This document shows positions 11,501-22,833 of a DNA stretch of 26,710 nt, piece by piece (position 1 is the first letter of the stretch; each line of letters begins with the position of its first letter). The position numbers and the translations under genes were made by a program. A model generated the notes under the pieces. The model saw only the letters and a list, made by a program, of their open reading frames with translations. It had not been told where the DNA came from and searched no databases. Source of the DNA: Byssothecium circinans (taxonomy: Eukaryota > Ascomycota > Dothideomycetes > Pleosporales > Massarinaceae); contig ML977056.1 of assembly GCA_010015675.1 (NCBI GenBank), positions 1-26,710 on the forward strand, in the 5' to 3' direction.

Positions 11501-14500
11501 AGACTTGACCCAGTTCTTGTGTGCCGTCGGTCTTCAGCAAAACTAAAATGCCACTCGATTTCAACAAGCTGCGGACGTTGCGGAGGTGATCTGTCGCCAG
11601 CTCCGAGGCAATGATCAAGTCATAGTCGTTTTCGAAACCTTGCGGTGTGGGCTCTGTTGCGATGTCAAGCGCCTCGAATTCCACGTTTTTGAAGTTTGCG
11701 AATTCATTCCTGGCCGCCTCGATCGCATCATTAGCGGAGTCGGTGATAGTGTAACTGCTGTACCGCTTGGTGGACGTCGCGCCCCCTAGGCTGACAAGCG
11801 CGGCTCGAGTAGCCTTCCCTGCGCCAGCGCCAACCTCAAGTATCTTCACATGGGGATTCTGATGGGCCGCGAGATCCAGCACACTTTCGAGATTGGCGTA
11901 TTCACTACTCGCGGATGGAAACAGCTTCGCCGCTAACGTAGTAGACAACGAAGCGACATTGGGCTTCCACGCGAGACGCATGTACTCGTGTGCGGGAAGA
12001 GCGTCTCTACCCTTCTGCTCACGACTGTAGGATACGCAGCGCAGCGTCTTGATCTCTAGGAAAGGGTCGCCGGTCTCAGTGAAGAGCTGGACGGAGGCAT
12101 GGGCGCCACGCAAGCCCCTTTTGTTACTGACCACGAAACATTTGGCTTGAGACGCTTTCGTCGACCAGACAGTCATCTCGTCGATGCCGACAGGGATGAA
12201 AGCGTGCTCCATCAGCTCGACCTCTCCGCCGTGAGTGGAAATGAGAGCCAGCTGGTTGCACATATCCAACGAGGCGGGGTGGATAGTGGCATACTCGGAC
12301 TCGGGACCATTGAACAGTCCATCGGTGGTATTCAGTGCTATTTCAGCAGAGCAAATATTGCTGCGGGAGTCAGCCTGGAGATGCGACAATCCTTGAAACG
12401 AGGGACCGTATTCGAGGCCGACTTCAGTGAAGGCACTGTACCAGTCGGATGTTTCTACAACTCGGGGGTCCATTTTCTCCTCTAAGCGTGGAGAGGTGAG
12501 GGGCGAAGAGGGCGCAACAGAGATCAGACCAGTGGCATGTACGGTCCACACATCGCGATCCGGAGAAGCAGACGAGATGGCAAATTGTAGCCATTTTGGC
12601 GAGGAAGAAGATGCCTGGAGGTGGAGCATCGTCTCGACGCCGTTGTCATCCTCGGGAATCTGCAAGGCGGACTTGATGCTGACATCGCGCAGTCGATAGC
12701 ACACATTATCCTCCTTTGCGACATTTTTGAACTGCGACGCGGCCTCGATGGCGAGACAGACGTACGCTGAGCCTGGCAGGACGGCATTGGGGGCGAGTCT
12801 ATGGTCACGCGCCCACGGCACGTCATGCAGTCGAAGCAGATTCCTCCACACTGGGCGCTCCGAGTGGCAGCCGGGAACCAGTGCCCCGAGGATATCATGG
12901 CGCGGATGGCGTCTCTCACGGATGTGGCGGGCGACACGGGTGTCATGGGTAAGTGGTGGACCGTAGTTGAATCTGTATGGCGGCAGATCCACACACAACT
13001 TGCCACGACGGCCATCATCTGTTGCATTCGCAGCGACCACATCAACGGCATAGTTGAGGCACCACAGCTGACCAGCCAATGTCAGAATGTTGCGCATGCC
13101 ATCTTCACCACGACGGAGGGCGGAGAGGCTGACTGGTCGCTTGCGCTCTTCCTGTATGGCGGCGTCGATGATCTGCTTCAGTGGGCCTTGAAGAGCACTA
13201 TGAGGCCCAATTTCGACCAGGACATCAACAATGTCTTGTGCCAGTATAGTCTCGATGGCACCAGTAAATTGAACCGGCGACTCCAAGTTCTGGCGCCAGT
13301 ATCGCGCCGTGGGTGTCGTCTTCTTGCTCGGGTGTACAGACGATATCCAGCGGACAGCCGCCTCGGACTCAGGTTGTGATTGCGTCTTGAATTGCGAATT
13401 ATCCAACAGCTTCTCGTACTCTTCGCCAATAGCTCGCATGTGGTGCGAATGATAGGCATTGCCACCCGTGTGCAGCAGCCGAGCAAATGTGCCATCGACT
13501 TGCAGTTGAGCCTGCACCTTCTTGACCGCCTCAACGTTGCCAGAAACGGTCACGCTCTGCGGCGAGTTGATGGCAGCAATTTGCACTTCCTCTTCGAAAC
13601 CGCCGACTTCCAGCAGCGACCTCGTATCATCGGCTGAGAGACCCACAGCCAACATAGCGCCGGGGCGCGTGTTGCTTGCAATGGCCTTTCCACGGAAAAA
13701 CGCGGCCACAATGCTGTCTTCCAGCGAGGCACTACCCGAGGCATAGGCAGCTGCAATCTCGCCTGAAGAGTGCCCTACCGTCACAACTGGAGTGATACTC
13801 CACGACTTAAGCAGATCTACAAGGGCGACCTGAAGTGCAGTGCACACCGTCTGCGAGACATCGGCATCCTGGACCGACACCTAAGCAGGGGATACAAGTT
13901 AGCAAAGCTCACGCAAGGGTCGGCATGTATTGTAGTAGATGAGGCAAGGCCAAAGTCTCAAAGCTCAATGAGCGGACTTTGTACCTAGGGGTTTACTGAC
14001 CTTAGAGTCTCCTCCAAGCACATCCTCCAGCGTCCACGACGGTGCAGACGATAGCCCACTGAGAACCGCATCTTGCTTGCGGATAGACTCTCGGAAGGCA
14101 CGGTACTGGAACAGCTCTTTGCCCATACCTTGCCATTGCGCTCCTTGACCTGTGAAAACGAAGCCAACACGAGGGGACTCCTTGGCGACATTGGTCGTGG
14201 GCGCTAACTTGTCGAATCCAAGGCCAGTTTCCGGTGCATCTTGCTCGACGATGGCGAATGACTTGTGTTTAAACTTCGAACGCCGCTTTGCGAGGGTAAA
14301 GCTTGTGTCTGCCAACGATAGCTGTGGGAGTGCTTCCTGGAGTGCGGCCACATTTGTTTTCAACGCATCCGGCTGATGTGCTGACAGAGGAAGGAGTACT
14401 AGACGTCGTGTCGCTGCATGGATGCCGTTGCCATTCATTTCGGGAGTCGAGTCGTGGCCGTTGGTTCCATTTACATGTCCGCCATTCACACCATAAACGA

Positions 14501-16019
14501 TACCATCCGCCTTGGGCTGAAGAAGCTCCGGATGGTCTAGAATCACATGCGCATTTGCGCCACCGTACCCAAAGCTGTTCTATCGACGTTGTTAGCACGG
14601 GTTTGGTGGTTGAAATGCAAGATTAGGCGGTACTCACTACGGAAGCGCGTTTCGGGAAGTTCTTTGGCCAGGATGTGTTCTCCGTGATCACATGTACTCG
14701 AGCGCCCTCAAAATCAACTATTCACCACATCAGCATGTGCGGCACACATGGTTTCCTTCATCTTACCATCTGGGTTGAAGTTTTCGATGCCTATCGTAGG
14801 AGGAATCGTGCCGTTTTCGAGCGCTAGTATGGCTTTCATCACCCCTATCACTCCACTTGCAGGCTCCGCATGCCCCAAGTTGGGTTTGATGGATCCTATG
14901 AGCAACGGCTCCTCCTGGTGGTCTGCAGCAAACACTTTGCCGATCGCAGAGACCTCCACCGTATCACCTGCGGGCGTGCCTGTGCCATGGCATTCAAAAT
15001 AACCCGTGTCCTTGAAGGGAAGTTCGGCAATACGGTATGCTTGACGGATCAAAGCAGCTTGACCTTCTGCACTGGGATGAGAGATACCTGCAGTCCTGCC
15101 GTTGCTGTTGCAAGATTAGTGACATTTATGAACATTCCATCACCAGCACTTACGCATTGATGGCAGTTCCTCGAATAACAGAACGAATCGTGTAGTCGCC
15201 GTCAACGGCTTCCGAATACCGCTTCAAATACAGCGCTGCAAAGCCTTCCGCACGCGCGTACCCGTCTGCAGCGACATCGAATGAATGGCACATCGAGGTC
15301 GGCGACAGAGCTCCGATTCGTGCTGTGATCTGCTGCATATCTGGTGATAACAACAGGTTACTTCCACCTACAATAGCAGCATCGCAGTCACCGTTTCGTA
15401 GGGCTGATACCGCCAGGTGGAGAGCGTATAATGACGACGAGCACGCTGTATCAATTGACATACTGGGCCCTCTCAGGTTCAGCAAGTGGTTAACGCGATT
15501 GCTTAGGATACTATTCCGGCCCCCAGTCGAGGCGTGCGGCATTGTGAAGTCAACATCGGATATCTGACTCAGTTGATAGTCAAAGTTCATGTTACCGACA
15601 AACACGCCTGTTTTCGAACCCCAGAATTTGTCCCAGGGCTCTCCGGCATTCTCAAGGGCCTCGTACGATACTTCGAGCATTTTCCTCTGTGTAGGATCCA
15701 TGGTGAGGACTTCTCCTTTCGTCAAGCCGAAAAACTCGTAGTCGAATAGGAATGGATCTTCGTCCAAGAGGTACCCGCCTTTTGACGGAAAACTGCCTGG
15801 ACGCTGTGGGTTGGGGTGATAGTATCCATCCAGATTGGCCTTGTCTGATGTGAACTCTCGATAGCCATTCCTCTTGTTGCGTAGCAATTCCCAAAGGTCT
15901 TTGGAACTGGAAACACCGCCCGGGAGCCGACATCCTGAAGATTATTGATCAGCATCTATTCAACATCCTTTCAATGGAGGTTTACCCATTCCCACAATGG
16001 CAATTGGTTCAGGTGCCAT
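8541..16019 (-). CDS. highly reducing type I polyketide synthase, KS-AT-DH-cMT*-ER*-KR-ACP
   Basis: An iterative PKS that builds a polyketide from acyl and malonyl-CoA. Eight exons: 16019-15986, 15934-15154, 15104-14767, 14717-14638, 14579-14001, 13880-10051, 9997-9832 and 9782-8541. Together they total 7050 nt, 2349 aa. KS has DTACSSS (Cys176), HGTGT (His311) and NLGH (His350). AT has GHSSG (Ser642). DH has WARDH (His964) and HPASLD (Asp1143). The cMT keeps ILEVGAGAGKAT (about 1284) but only about 45 residues separate it from the post-DH region, so the usual N-terminal helical half is absent. ER spans about 1630-1930, with the dinucleotide loop reading VITDSEDDQNVGSA instead of a GGVG-type loop. 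KR has GGLGGLG, Lys2063, Ser2089, Tyr2102 and Asn2106. ACP has GVDSLS (Ser2303). The protein stops 45 residues after that DSL, so there is no thioesterase or reductase. All introns except the fifth (120 bp, donor GTCAGT) are 49-58 bp. KS, AT, DH, KR and ACP look functional. Confidence 0.95.
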
Positions 16020-16049
16020 GTTGTACAATTGGACAGATCGGTGCGAAGT

Positions 16050-16055
16050 CACGTG
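16050..16055. promoter_or_regulatory. CACGTG box near the PKS start
   Basis: A perfect CACGTG lies about 31 bp upstream of the PKS ATG (16019). It is a typical bHLH core site in fungi. The position is very close to the start codon and function is not shown. Confidence 0.3.
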
Positions 16056-16404
16056 TGTGGTTGGATATTTAGGCGGGCAGATCCGCTAATGTGGTTGTAG
16101 GACAAAGTGGCAAGATACACCTTATATTAGGCAATTGTCTAGAGCAAGAGTCAAACTTTGCCAGCGCAGCGTATTTTTGGAAAACCCCGCGGACAATGTC
16201 TGTTTTCTGTCCTGCAAACTGCAAGCAGCATTGCGGCGTAGCACGGCGGTAAGGCTATATCGTGCCGACTCGTCTGGCCCTCAGAGCATATGTACGGCCG
16301 GAAGCCGAGAGAGGCCGGATGCACCCTCCAATCTTGATACATCTCCGAATGACACGATATGTCCTCAAATCAGTATGCTCCTGGGGTGACTAGTGAGGCC
16401 ACAC

Positions 16405-16415
16405 CGGAAGTTCCG
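16405..16415. promoter_or_regulatory. candidate Zn2Cys6 site, CGG-N5-CCG
   Basis: CGG-AAGTT-CCG lies inside the larger inverted repeat CCGGAA-G-TTCCGG (16404-16416), about 390 bp upstream of the PKS ATG. Inverted CGG half-sites are the usual targets of Gal4-type cluster regulators. No such regulator gene lies in the window. Confidence 0.4.
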
Positions 16416-16967
16416 GACTCGCAACTAGTCCTAGGAGGCCGATCAGCAGCATTCATGGGGCTCCTACAGAAATCCGGAACGATGGACGCAGAAGGCAAAC
16501 TCCCATGGTCGAGGGGCCATTTTTACTGAATGCTAATATCGCATCGGTGACCGAATAATGTGTTTGGTGGAAAGATTGACAGGCAAAGGATGGAAGATCG
16601 CAAGGTAGAGATGCGTTGGGGCGGCGTAGTTGGGGCCCTGTCGAGCCCAGTTACTGTATGTGACATGGGTGAAAGTGGAAGGTAAAGCGAAAGTGTCTTC
16701 GGCGTTGGCGATGTACAGCATCGATGGATCGGCGAGGAGCGGCATTTCCACTGTTGATGAGCACCCTGGACTCTGGAAGATCGCGGGTGCTATTGATGTG
16801 CGTTTTTGATGCTTGCTAGGTGTATCGCGTCTTTGATCTCTTAGCCAAGGGGTAGAGAATTTCCCCATGTTTTAGAAATCACCCCTTACTCCACTAGGCA
16901 CGCACTAGGCTTCGCGTGCAGCTACCAACAGTTGTAGAATCCCATTGAAGGCCAATCATATATTTAA

Positions 16968-16991
16968 CACGTGAATCTCTCGGCGCTTCCG
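16968..16991. promoter_or_regulatory. CACGTG next to a second CGG-N5-CCG site
   Basis: CACGTG at 16968-16973 is followed by CGG-CGCTT-CCG at 16981-16991. CCAAT (16952-16956) and a TATATTTA-like stretch lie just before. This is the second copy of the same Zn2Cys6 spacing in the region and could serve the PKS. Confidence 0.35.
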
Positions 16992-18296
16992 CGGAGATGT
17001 GGACCGACTTGTGCAGTCTGACGGCGTGGTGCATTAATAATCTTGTTCTGGAACTTCCATCACACCAATGTCAAACTTCCTCACGCCAACGTTCTTCCAT
17101 CTAAACTGCATACCTAGGCAAGCTACCCGCAGTTACAATATCGGCAACGTTCCACCGTTATACCATGCCTCGTATTTCGTGTCTATAATATGTATGTCAG
17201 CATACATGTGTTGCATGAGCTCTTGGCACAACTTCTAGGCATCCCGGCAGCGCAAAATGTTTGTCCACTTACGTGCCACACAACGACGATCTCGCCCCGT
17301 ATTGTGAGCTGCGGCAGTGTTAATGACAGGGGGCGTTTGCTGCATTCACTGTTTTTGTGGTTGCGTCGATGCTGACTTTTGTGAATTAGGAAGGTAAGGT
17401 CCGCGGATTGTCGACGGCTTGCATCCTGCATTGCAGTTCTGCATGCGAGCGTTTCAAGAGTAACGGTCCGAGACCGCCCCATGCTTGGGTTCTCGGAAAG
17501 ACATCCTGTTATAGTACAGATGGGCTGAAGGCTAAGGTTCGATTTTGACAACGATCGGTGGTTTTGGGGGCTTCGTTGATGATCGAGTCTGGGTCTTGAC
17601 CGTGAGAAAGATACGTACCCCGGACTGTCAGATTGTGGCTTCAAGGCGGGACCGCAGAATCTTATATAACTCGCCTAAGCTAGGCCTAAGGAAATGTCCG
17701 CATGTAGTCAGTCCTCGAAAACAGCCATCAGGCCGACTTGATCTAGGGTAAAGTAGGCCGTTTTAGTTATACTGTAGGCCCGTGAGACCTGGATCACGAC
17801 CAACCTCCTCCTGAGGCCAAGCATTACTGAGTTGCGTGATATCATGCAGTATATACTGTAAGTTGCGTACCGTGGCAATGGTCTCGGGGAGTAGGACGCA
17901 TCATGTAACTTCGAAACTTTGCCGTCTCGCTGCATAGAACCTGGGATAGGTAATTGATCTTGAAGCATCCATGGGCGAGGTGTTGCGTGTTTTGAAATGC
18001 TGGGCCCTATTCATGCATATGTGTGCAACAAATGTCAACGCTGATTCGCTGGTTTGATTTCTGTATGAGGATGTACAACGTGTATACGGGATTTACGGCA
18101 CAGTTGAATCCTATTGAAGCCAAGCGACTGCGCCGTAACTGCCAGTCCCGACTTCTACATATAATGCCCTGGATACGCTTAAAATGTTCAAGGACAGTCT
18201 GCCAATCTATCATGATCGAGTCTATAGGCAACATTATAAACGTACAACGCTTCCCGACTCACGATCGCAACGATCAACGTCACCAATCTTCATAAC

Positions 18297-19533
18297 TCAT
18301 CGTCGCACTGTGGCCTTTCCCGGCACCACTCTTGTCTGGTCGTATTCATCCAACTCGACATACCCGTGGCTCGTCAAGCCCATCTCTGCATTGTCACCCG
18401 TCCTCAAACTTCCATGCTGACGGATCGCGTGGGTAATTCTAATACCGTTCTTTCCTCCACCACTGGCACTGGAGAGCTCACTTTGTAGTTTCGAGCCGCC
18501 CTTCCCTCTACCGGATGTCCCAACCTTGTTCGCAATCGTGGCAGTAATACTGCTGTTGCCGAAGATTTTCCGTTGCAATGGCTTGAGGGAGGGCATGCAC
18601 ACGCACAGGAAGTAAGATCCCGGTTCGACGACTGTCCAGATGAAGAGATGCACATTGCTGAACGTGCGATCGATGGAGAGGCGCTCGTCGCGGAAGAACA
18701 TGACAGTTCGGATCGTACTGATCACGATACCGCTACGAACAGTCAGTGACCAGCAACGCGCACTCGCAAGAGGGGAACTTACAAACTACCGATCAAGAAA
18801 GTGAGAGCAAGTCCAATCTTCACCGTCATCTTTACCTTCAGATCCCAAAGTATCGGCATGGGCATAATCGCAACAACGAAATCCGTCACCAGATTCGGAA
18901 CGCAAATCGCGCGATAAAAGCCTAGGACATCTCCACACTTCCCCCCGCGAATCTTCTTGTCCCAGTTAAACCCGAATGGTCGACAGATGGTCAGCGAGGT
19001 TATTCCGGCTCCTAACCAGGTCGCGATGATGGCGCCCGCGACCACGTAAACAGCCGTGCGATACGGTCGCGTGGTGAAGACGCGCGTGTAAAGCACCAAG
19101 ATGGCCAGTTTGGGGGCTGCGACGGCGGCTTGTTGGACGAACTCTTGCGCTTTGAGCAACTTGAAATAATTCATGAGAGTGTTGCCCGTGGGGTCTTCGC
19201 GAAGGATGGCGACTTGGTGGCGGCCTGTTCCGCCGATTGCAATACCGACTAAGTTCAGTCAGTAATGCTTCTTCAAAGTGCGCAAAGAGGCAAGGGAAAC
19301 TCACTCAAACTGATGGAACAGTTTGCCATTACGAAGATGTAACCAAGCGGTATCAGTAAATAGAAGTCGAGACCTTTCGCCGTCTTGTTGATGAAGCGCG
19401 ATATTATGAATAGTACCAGGAAGATCGTCTGGAGTACCATGAAGAGGATGGCTGTTCGAAAGAGTGGCGGGCTCGCATCTTCGGCGAGATATTCGGGCGT
19501 GAGGGCTGGCGGTTTGGGCGTTGGAGTCGCCAT
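18297..19533 (-). CDS. fungal rhodopsin-like 7-TM integral membrane protein
   Basis: Three exons, 19533-19305, 19248-18783 and 18732-18297, total 1131 nt, 376 aa. Introns are 56 and 50 bp (donors GTGAGT and GTAAGT, ACTGAC branches, TAG acceptors). Seven hydrophobic segments are visible: LFRTAILFMVLQTIFLVLFI; the GLDFYLLIPLGYIFVMANCS region; a KAQEFVQQAAVAAPKLAILV segment; YVVAGAIIATWLGAGITSL; VPNLVTDFVVAIMPMPILW; KIGLALTFLIGSL running into exon 3; and FIWTVVEPGSYFLCVC. The C-terminal ~100 residues are Ser/Gly-rich and presumably cytosolic. This arrangement fits the fungal rhodopsin-domain (SAT4/PTH11-like) family of plasma-membrane proteins, whose ligands are mostly unknown. It lies between the PKS and the O-methyltransferase, so it is inside the putative cluster, but a biosynthetic role is not evident from sequence. 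The ATG at 19533 begins a short N-terminal tail before TM1. Confidence 0.85.
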
Positions 19534-20752
19534 CGTAAGTACCGTTAGCTACTTTGTCTATCTTGCTGTGCCGCAAATGTGAGACCGGTGCGGTTAATGA
19601 GGCTGAACGCTCGCGGGAAAGACCACCACCACCGTCAACAGTGGAGAATCACAGTCAGAAGCACTCAGTGAGCGAATCTTAGAGATGATCGATGATCGTG
19701 TCACAAGAAAAGCTTGTCATACGGATATATTGCTCGGGCTGAGTGAGCGGCCCTGGCCCATTTAGCAGACCTTCACCCTTCCAAAGTACTATACATAAGC
19801 CACTGCATACATGGCCTGCAACACTGAAGAGGTCCGCAGAGGAGATCCTGGGTTTCATCGGACTGGTGAGGTAGTGAGACGTCTTGGCGCATCAGATCCC
19901 TTGACCTGCTTCTTCTCGTTGACTTGCCAAGTGGGTGGGTGGACGATAAGCCGTCGCCTTCGGAGTTGCGTGCTGAGCGGGTAGCTATGTCCTTATTGGA
20001 TGGGTATATAAAGTTGTGTGGATGGAATTGATCTGACCCTGGGCTCGTATTCTTAGCTTATGAAAATTGCCCTGGCGATTTCTGCCAGAGGTATTGAGCG
20101 CACAGGTTGATATTGCGCTGTGTAACATGTACAGTACAACCAACAAGGTGTTTGTTCAAAACCAATGGGGGCGATAGAATAGTCTATCACACCATGGTTT
20201 CCAGATCCCGTCCTAGGCCAGCGCGATCAATGCATTACAAAAAGCCTAGGCCACATGGTCTAGTTCCGGTCCATTTGGGATACAGGGCTGGTCGGAAAAC
20301 CGATCCATCCGAGGGCCATGGAAACTCCACGTAACGTGTTTGTGGCTGTACGAGCAGCCGCCCAAGGGGTAAGGGTCCTAAAAACGGTCGTATACCCGCG
20401 GCTTGGTTATAAACCATATTAGGTTTTCGGTCCGACAATACATATGCAGTGACTAGGGTAGTGTGAGCTGCATCTGCGGAGTTGGGGCGGGGTGACATCT
20501 GCGGCGAGCCCCAACCAATCAGAGCAAATGAGCGCAGGACTGTTAATTTACAACTGCCAAGATACCGCGACTGTACGGCGTAGTAAACCAGGTAAGTATT
20601 GTCAATGGGTCCAAGAATATTCTCATGAAGATATAACCGCGAGAGGAAGAAGACAGTCTGACTCCCTTCTCGATTCCTTCAGATCGTTCATCAAATCAGT
20701 GCACCGATAGACATCGCTAGAAGATCGACTATTTCCATATCTCATTGCAATC
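19534..20752. other. divergent intergenic region between rhodopsin-like and O-methyltransferase genes
   Basis: No gene is supported. A TATATAAAG word lies at 20005-20013 in plus orientation and a CCAAT near 20515. CCTAGGCC occurs twice around 20212-20252. The region probably holds promoters for both flanking genes. Confidence 0.5.
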
Positions 20753-22165
20753 ATGGCATCCAATGGCGCGCAGCAATCCGAGCTCTTGAAGCTGGCCCAA
20801 CAAGTCAACCAACTCACTTCCTCCCTCGTTTCCCATCTTTCCGAGATCAACGCCCCAGAACCAAACTTCTCCGCCACTTCTCCCGAGATCCCTTACACCG
20901 ACACCTACAAAGACATTCGTGGCAAGCTCAACGATGCCGCTCAGGATCTACTGCTGCTCGTTAACGGGCCCCGCATTGAAGCTTGCCGTTTTGCATGCTC
21001 GCACAACGACCTCGGTGCTTTCCAATTCGCCTTCGAATTCGATCTCATCCACAAGATCCCCCAAGAAGGGACCATCAGTCTCTCCGAGCTGGCGTCACAG
21101 ACTGGCGTCGATGAAGACCGTCTTGGGCGGATTCTGCGTTTGTTGATCAGCCGCAGGTATTTTGCGGAACCAGAGCCAAATCACTTCACGCAGTCGAGCT
21201 TGACCATCGTGTATGCGCAGGATGAGAATATCAAGGCCGCGGGTGACTATCAGTCTGATGAGCAGTTCCAGGCTTCGTCGGAGGTCGCGAAGAGCTTCCA
21301 GAATGGGAAGAAGAGTGCATTTGAGCAGAGACATGGCATGTCCATGTTTGAGTATTACAAAGAGCATCCCAAGAAGGGGGCGAGATTTGCAAGTGCTATG
21401 AAGGGTATCAGCAAGCGTGAGTCTCAACTGATGAGATATTGAGTGTACGTCATACTGACAGTTGGGTAGTGCACAGGCAAATCACCGAGATTGAGAATGG
21501 ATTTGGATGGGCGGATCTCAAGGATAAGAAGTTGGTTGATGTCGGTGGTGGCAGCGGCCATGTTAGCATTGCGCTTGCTCGGGTGCGCATCTCTTCTCTC
21601 CCTCCCTCCGCATCAAAAGCTAATCGCATAAAAGGCCTTTCCGAACCTGAACATCGTAGTCCAAGACAGCAACGTAGCCATGCTCGATCAAGCTCAAAGC
21701 AGCCAGGACCTCAGTGACATCAAAGACCGCATGACCTGGTCCGAATACGACTTCTTCACACCTCAACCTATCGCCAACGCCGGCGCCTACCTCATGCGCC
21801 AGATCATTCACAACTGGGGCGACGACGACTGCGTTCGCATCCTGCAGGCGCTAGTCCCTGCTCTGGAAAAGAGCGCCCCAGGGACTCCGCTTCTGATCAA
21901 CGATAGCATTATTCCGGCCCCCGGTTCGACGACAAGGTGGGATGAACACGTCATCAGGCAGGTTGATTTGTTGATGATGTTCTCGTTGGGCGCCAAGCAA
22001 AGGACCGAAAAGGAGTTCCAGGATCTGCTGCATCGGGCCGATCCTAGACTGAACGTAAGTTGAGCGCGGGCGTGATCCAGTGCTTCGCTAATTCTTGGTA
22101 AACAGATTGTTCGTGTCCACATGGGACCCATGGCCCTCATCGAAGTTCACCTATCGAAGGAGTAA
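20753..22165 (+). CDS. SAM-dependent O-methyltransferase (class I, family 2)
   Basis: Transfers a methyl group from S-adenosylmethionine to a hydroxyl of a small molecule. Four exons, 20753-21416, 21470-21582, 21635-22054 and 22106-22165, total 1257 nt, 418 aa. Introns are 53, 52 and 51 bp with donors GTGAGT, GTGCGC and GTAAGT. The N-terminal ~150 residues form the winged-helix dimerisation region (GTISLSELASQTGVDEDRLG). The SAM-binding loop is LVDVGGGSGH (about 243-252). The catalytic-base region reads MRQIIHNWGDDDC with His318, matching the conserved His-x-W-x-[DE] of this family. The short last exon completes the final strand. All key residues are present. It lies 4.7 kb beyond the PKS start and on the other strand. 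Methylation of the PKS product is an inference from clustering. Confidence 0.93.
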
Positions 22166-22833
22166 GAATATCCGAGCGGTAGGATCTGAGGGCATCAATA
22201 TCGGTAGTGCCGACGTTTGGACGTCGCTAGTTACTCGCCGGAGGAAATCCCCGCGTGGATTAAATTTTACTGGTGTTGCAAATGACCCATTTTCCACCTC
22301 TAGTTCGCTTAACATGCATACACGTGAATGCTAAATCCGCGCACTGCATCCAGGTCTTGGAATTTGCAAGGTTCCACTTGAATACTTTAGGTACTTTTTA
22401 ATTACCCGCTATTTTATAGGCATTTTTTGGCCGTTTTTAGGGGCTTAACTTTGTACTGTTATTAGATCTTACTCCTGGCTTATTTGTTTTTGCTTGATTA
22501 TTCTCGCTTCGCCAGGTGAAGGGTTGAGTGTGGGATTGTTTAAACGTTATAGAGCATTCTTTTCAACTATTTATGAGATCTACATCGTTACGAACATTAA
22601 ACACAGATTAGCCGCTCTCTGCTCTGTACGGACCGTACATAGAGCACCCTTTCACCAGTGTCAGGATATGGTCACAGAGATAGTGTAAGCCTTGATGAAG
22701 AACAACAGTATACCATTCAGTATATGACAGGACGAATCGCTGCTCGCTAAGCCTAGCCTCGCAGACGATATATATACTAGGGATCACATCACATGACTCA
22801 GCCCCTCACGGGCGAGTAGCATCAAAGCCCTGA
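22166..22833. other. intergenic region with an AT-rich stretch
   Basis: No gene is supported. About 22370-22500 is rich in T and A with poly-T tracts, unlike its GC-balanced surroundings, and might be a decayed repeat. A CACGTG lies at 22321-22326. Confidence 0.45.

Larger units (their letters stand above)
16020..18296. other. 2.3-kb intergenic region upstream of the PKS
   Basis: No gene can be supported here. It contains the regulatory candidates listed separately. A 111-codon minus frame at 16533-16868 is rich in Ser, Pro and Thr with no recognisable motif, and I do not call it a gene. It also contains the 3' side of the rhodopsin-like gene, transcribed toward it. Confidence 0.6.

Noticed and set aside
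16533..16868. 111-codon minus frame between the PKS and the rhodopsin-like gene
   Set aside because: No motif, no signal peptide, no neighbouring exon with good splice sites; composition is like random sequence.
17183..17644. 153-codon minus frame
   Set aside because: Ser/Arg-rich without domain signals; nothing on either side extends it.
22494..22688. Possible upstream exon for the membrane protein
   Set aside because: It ends at a GTAAGC donor, but the phase does not match the acceptor at 22840 and the residues do not resemble a membrane segment.
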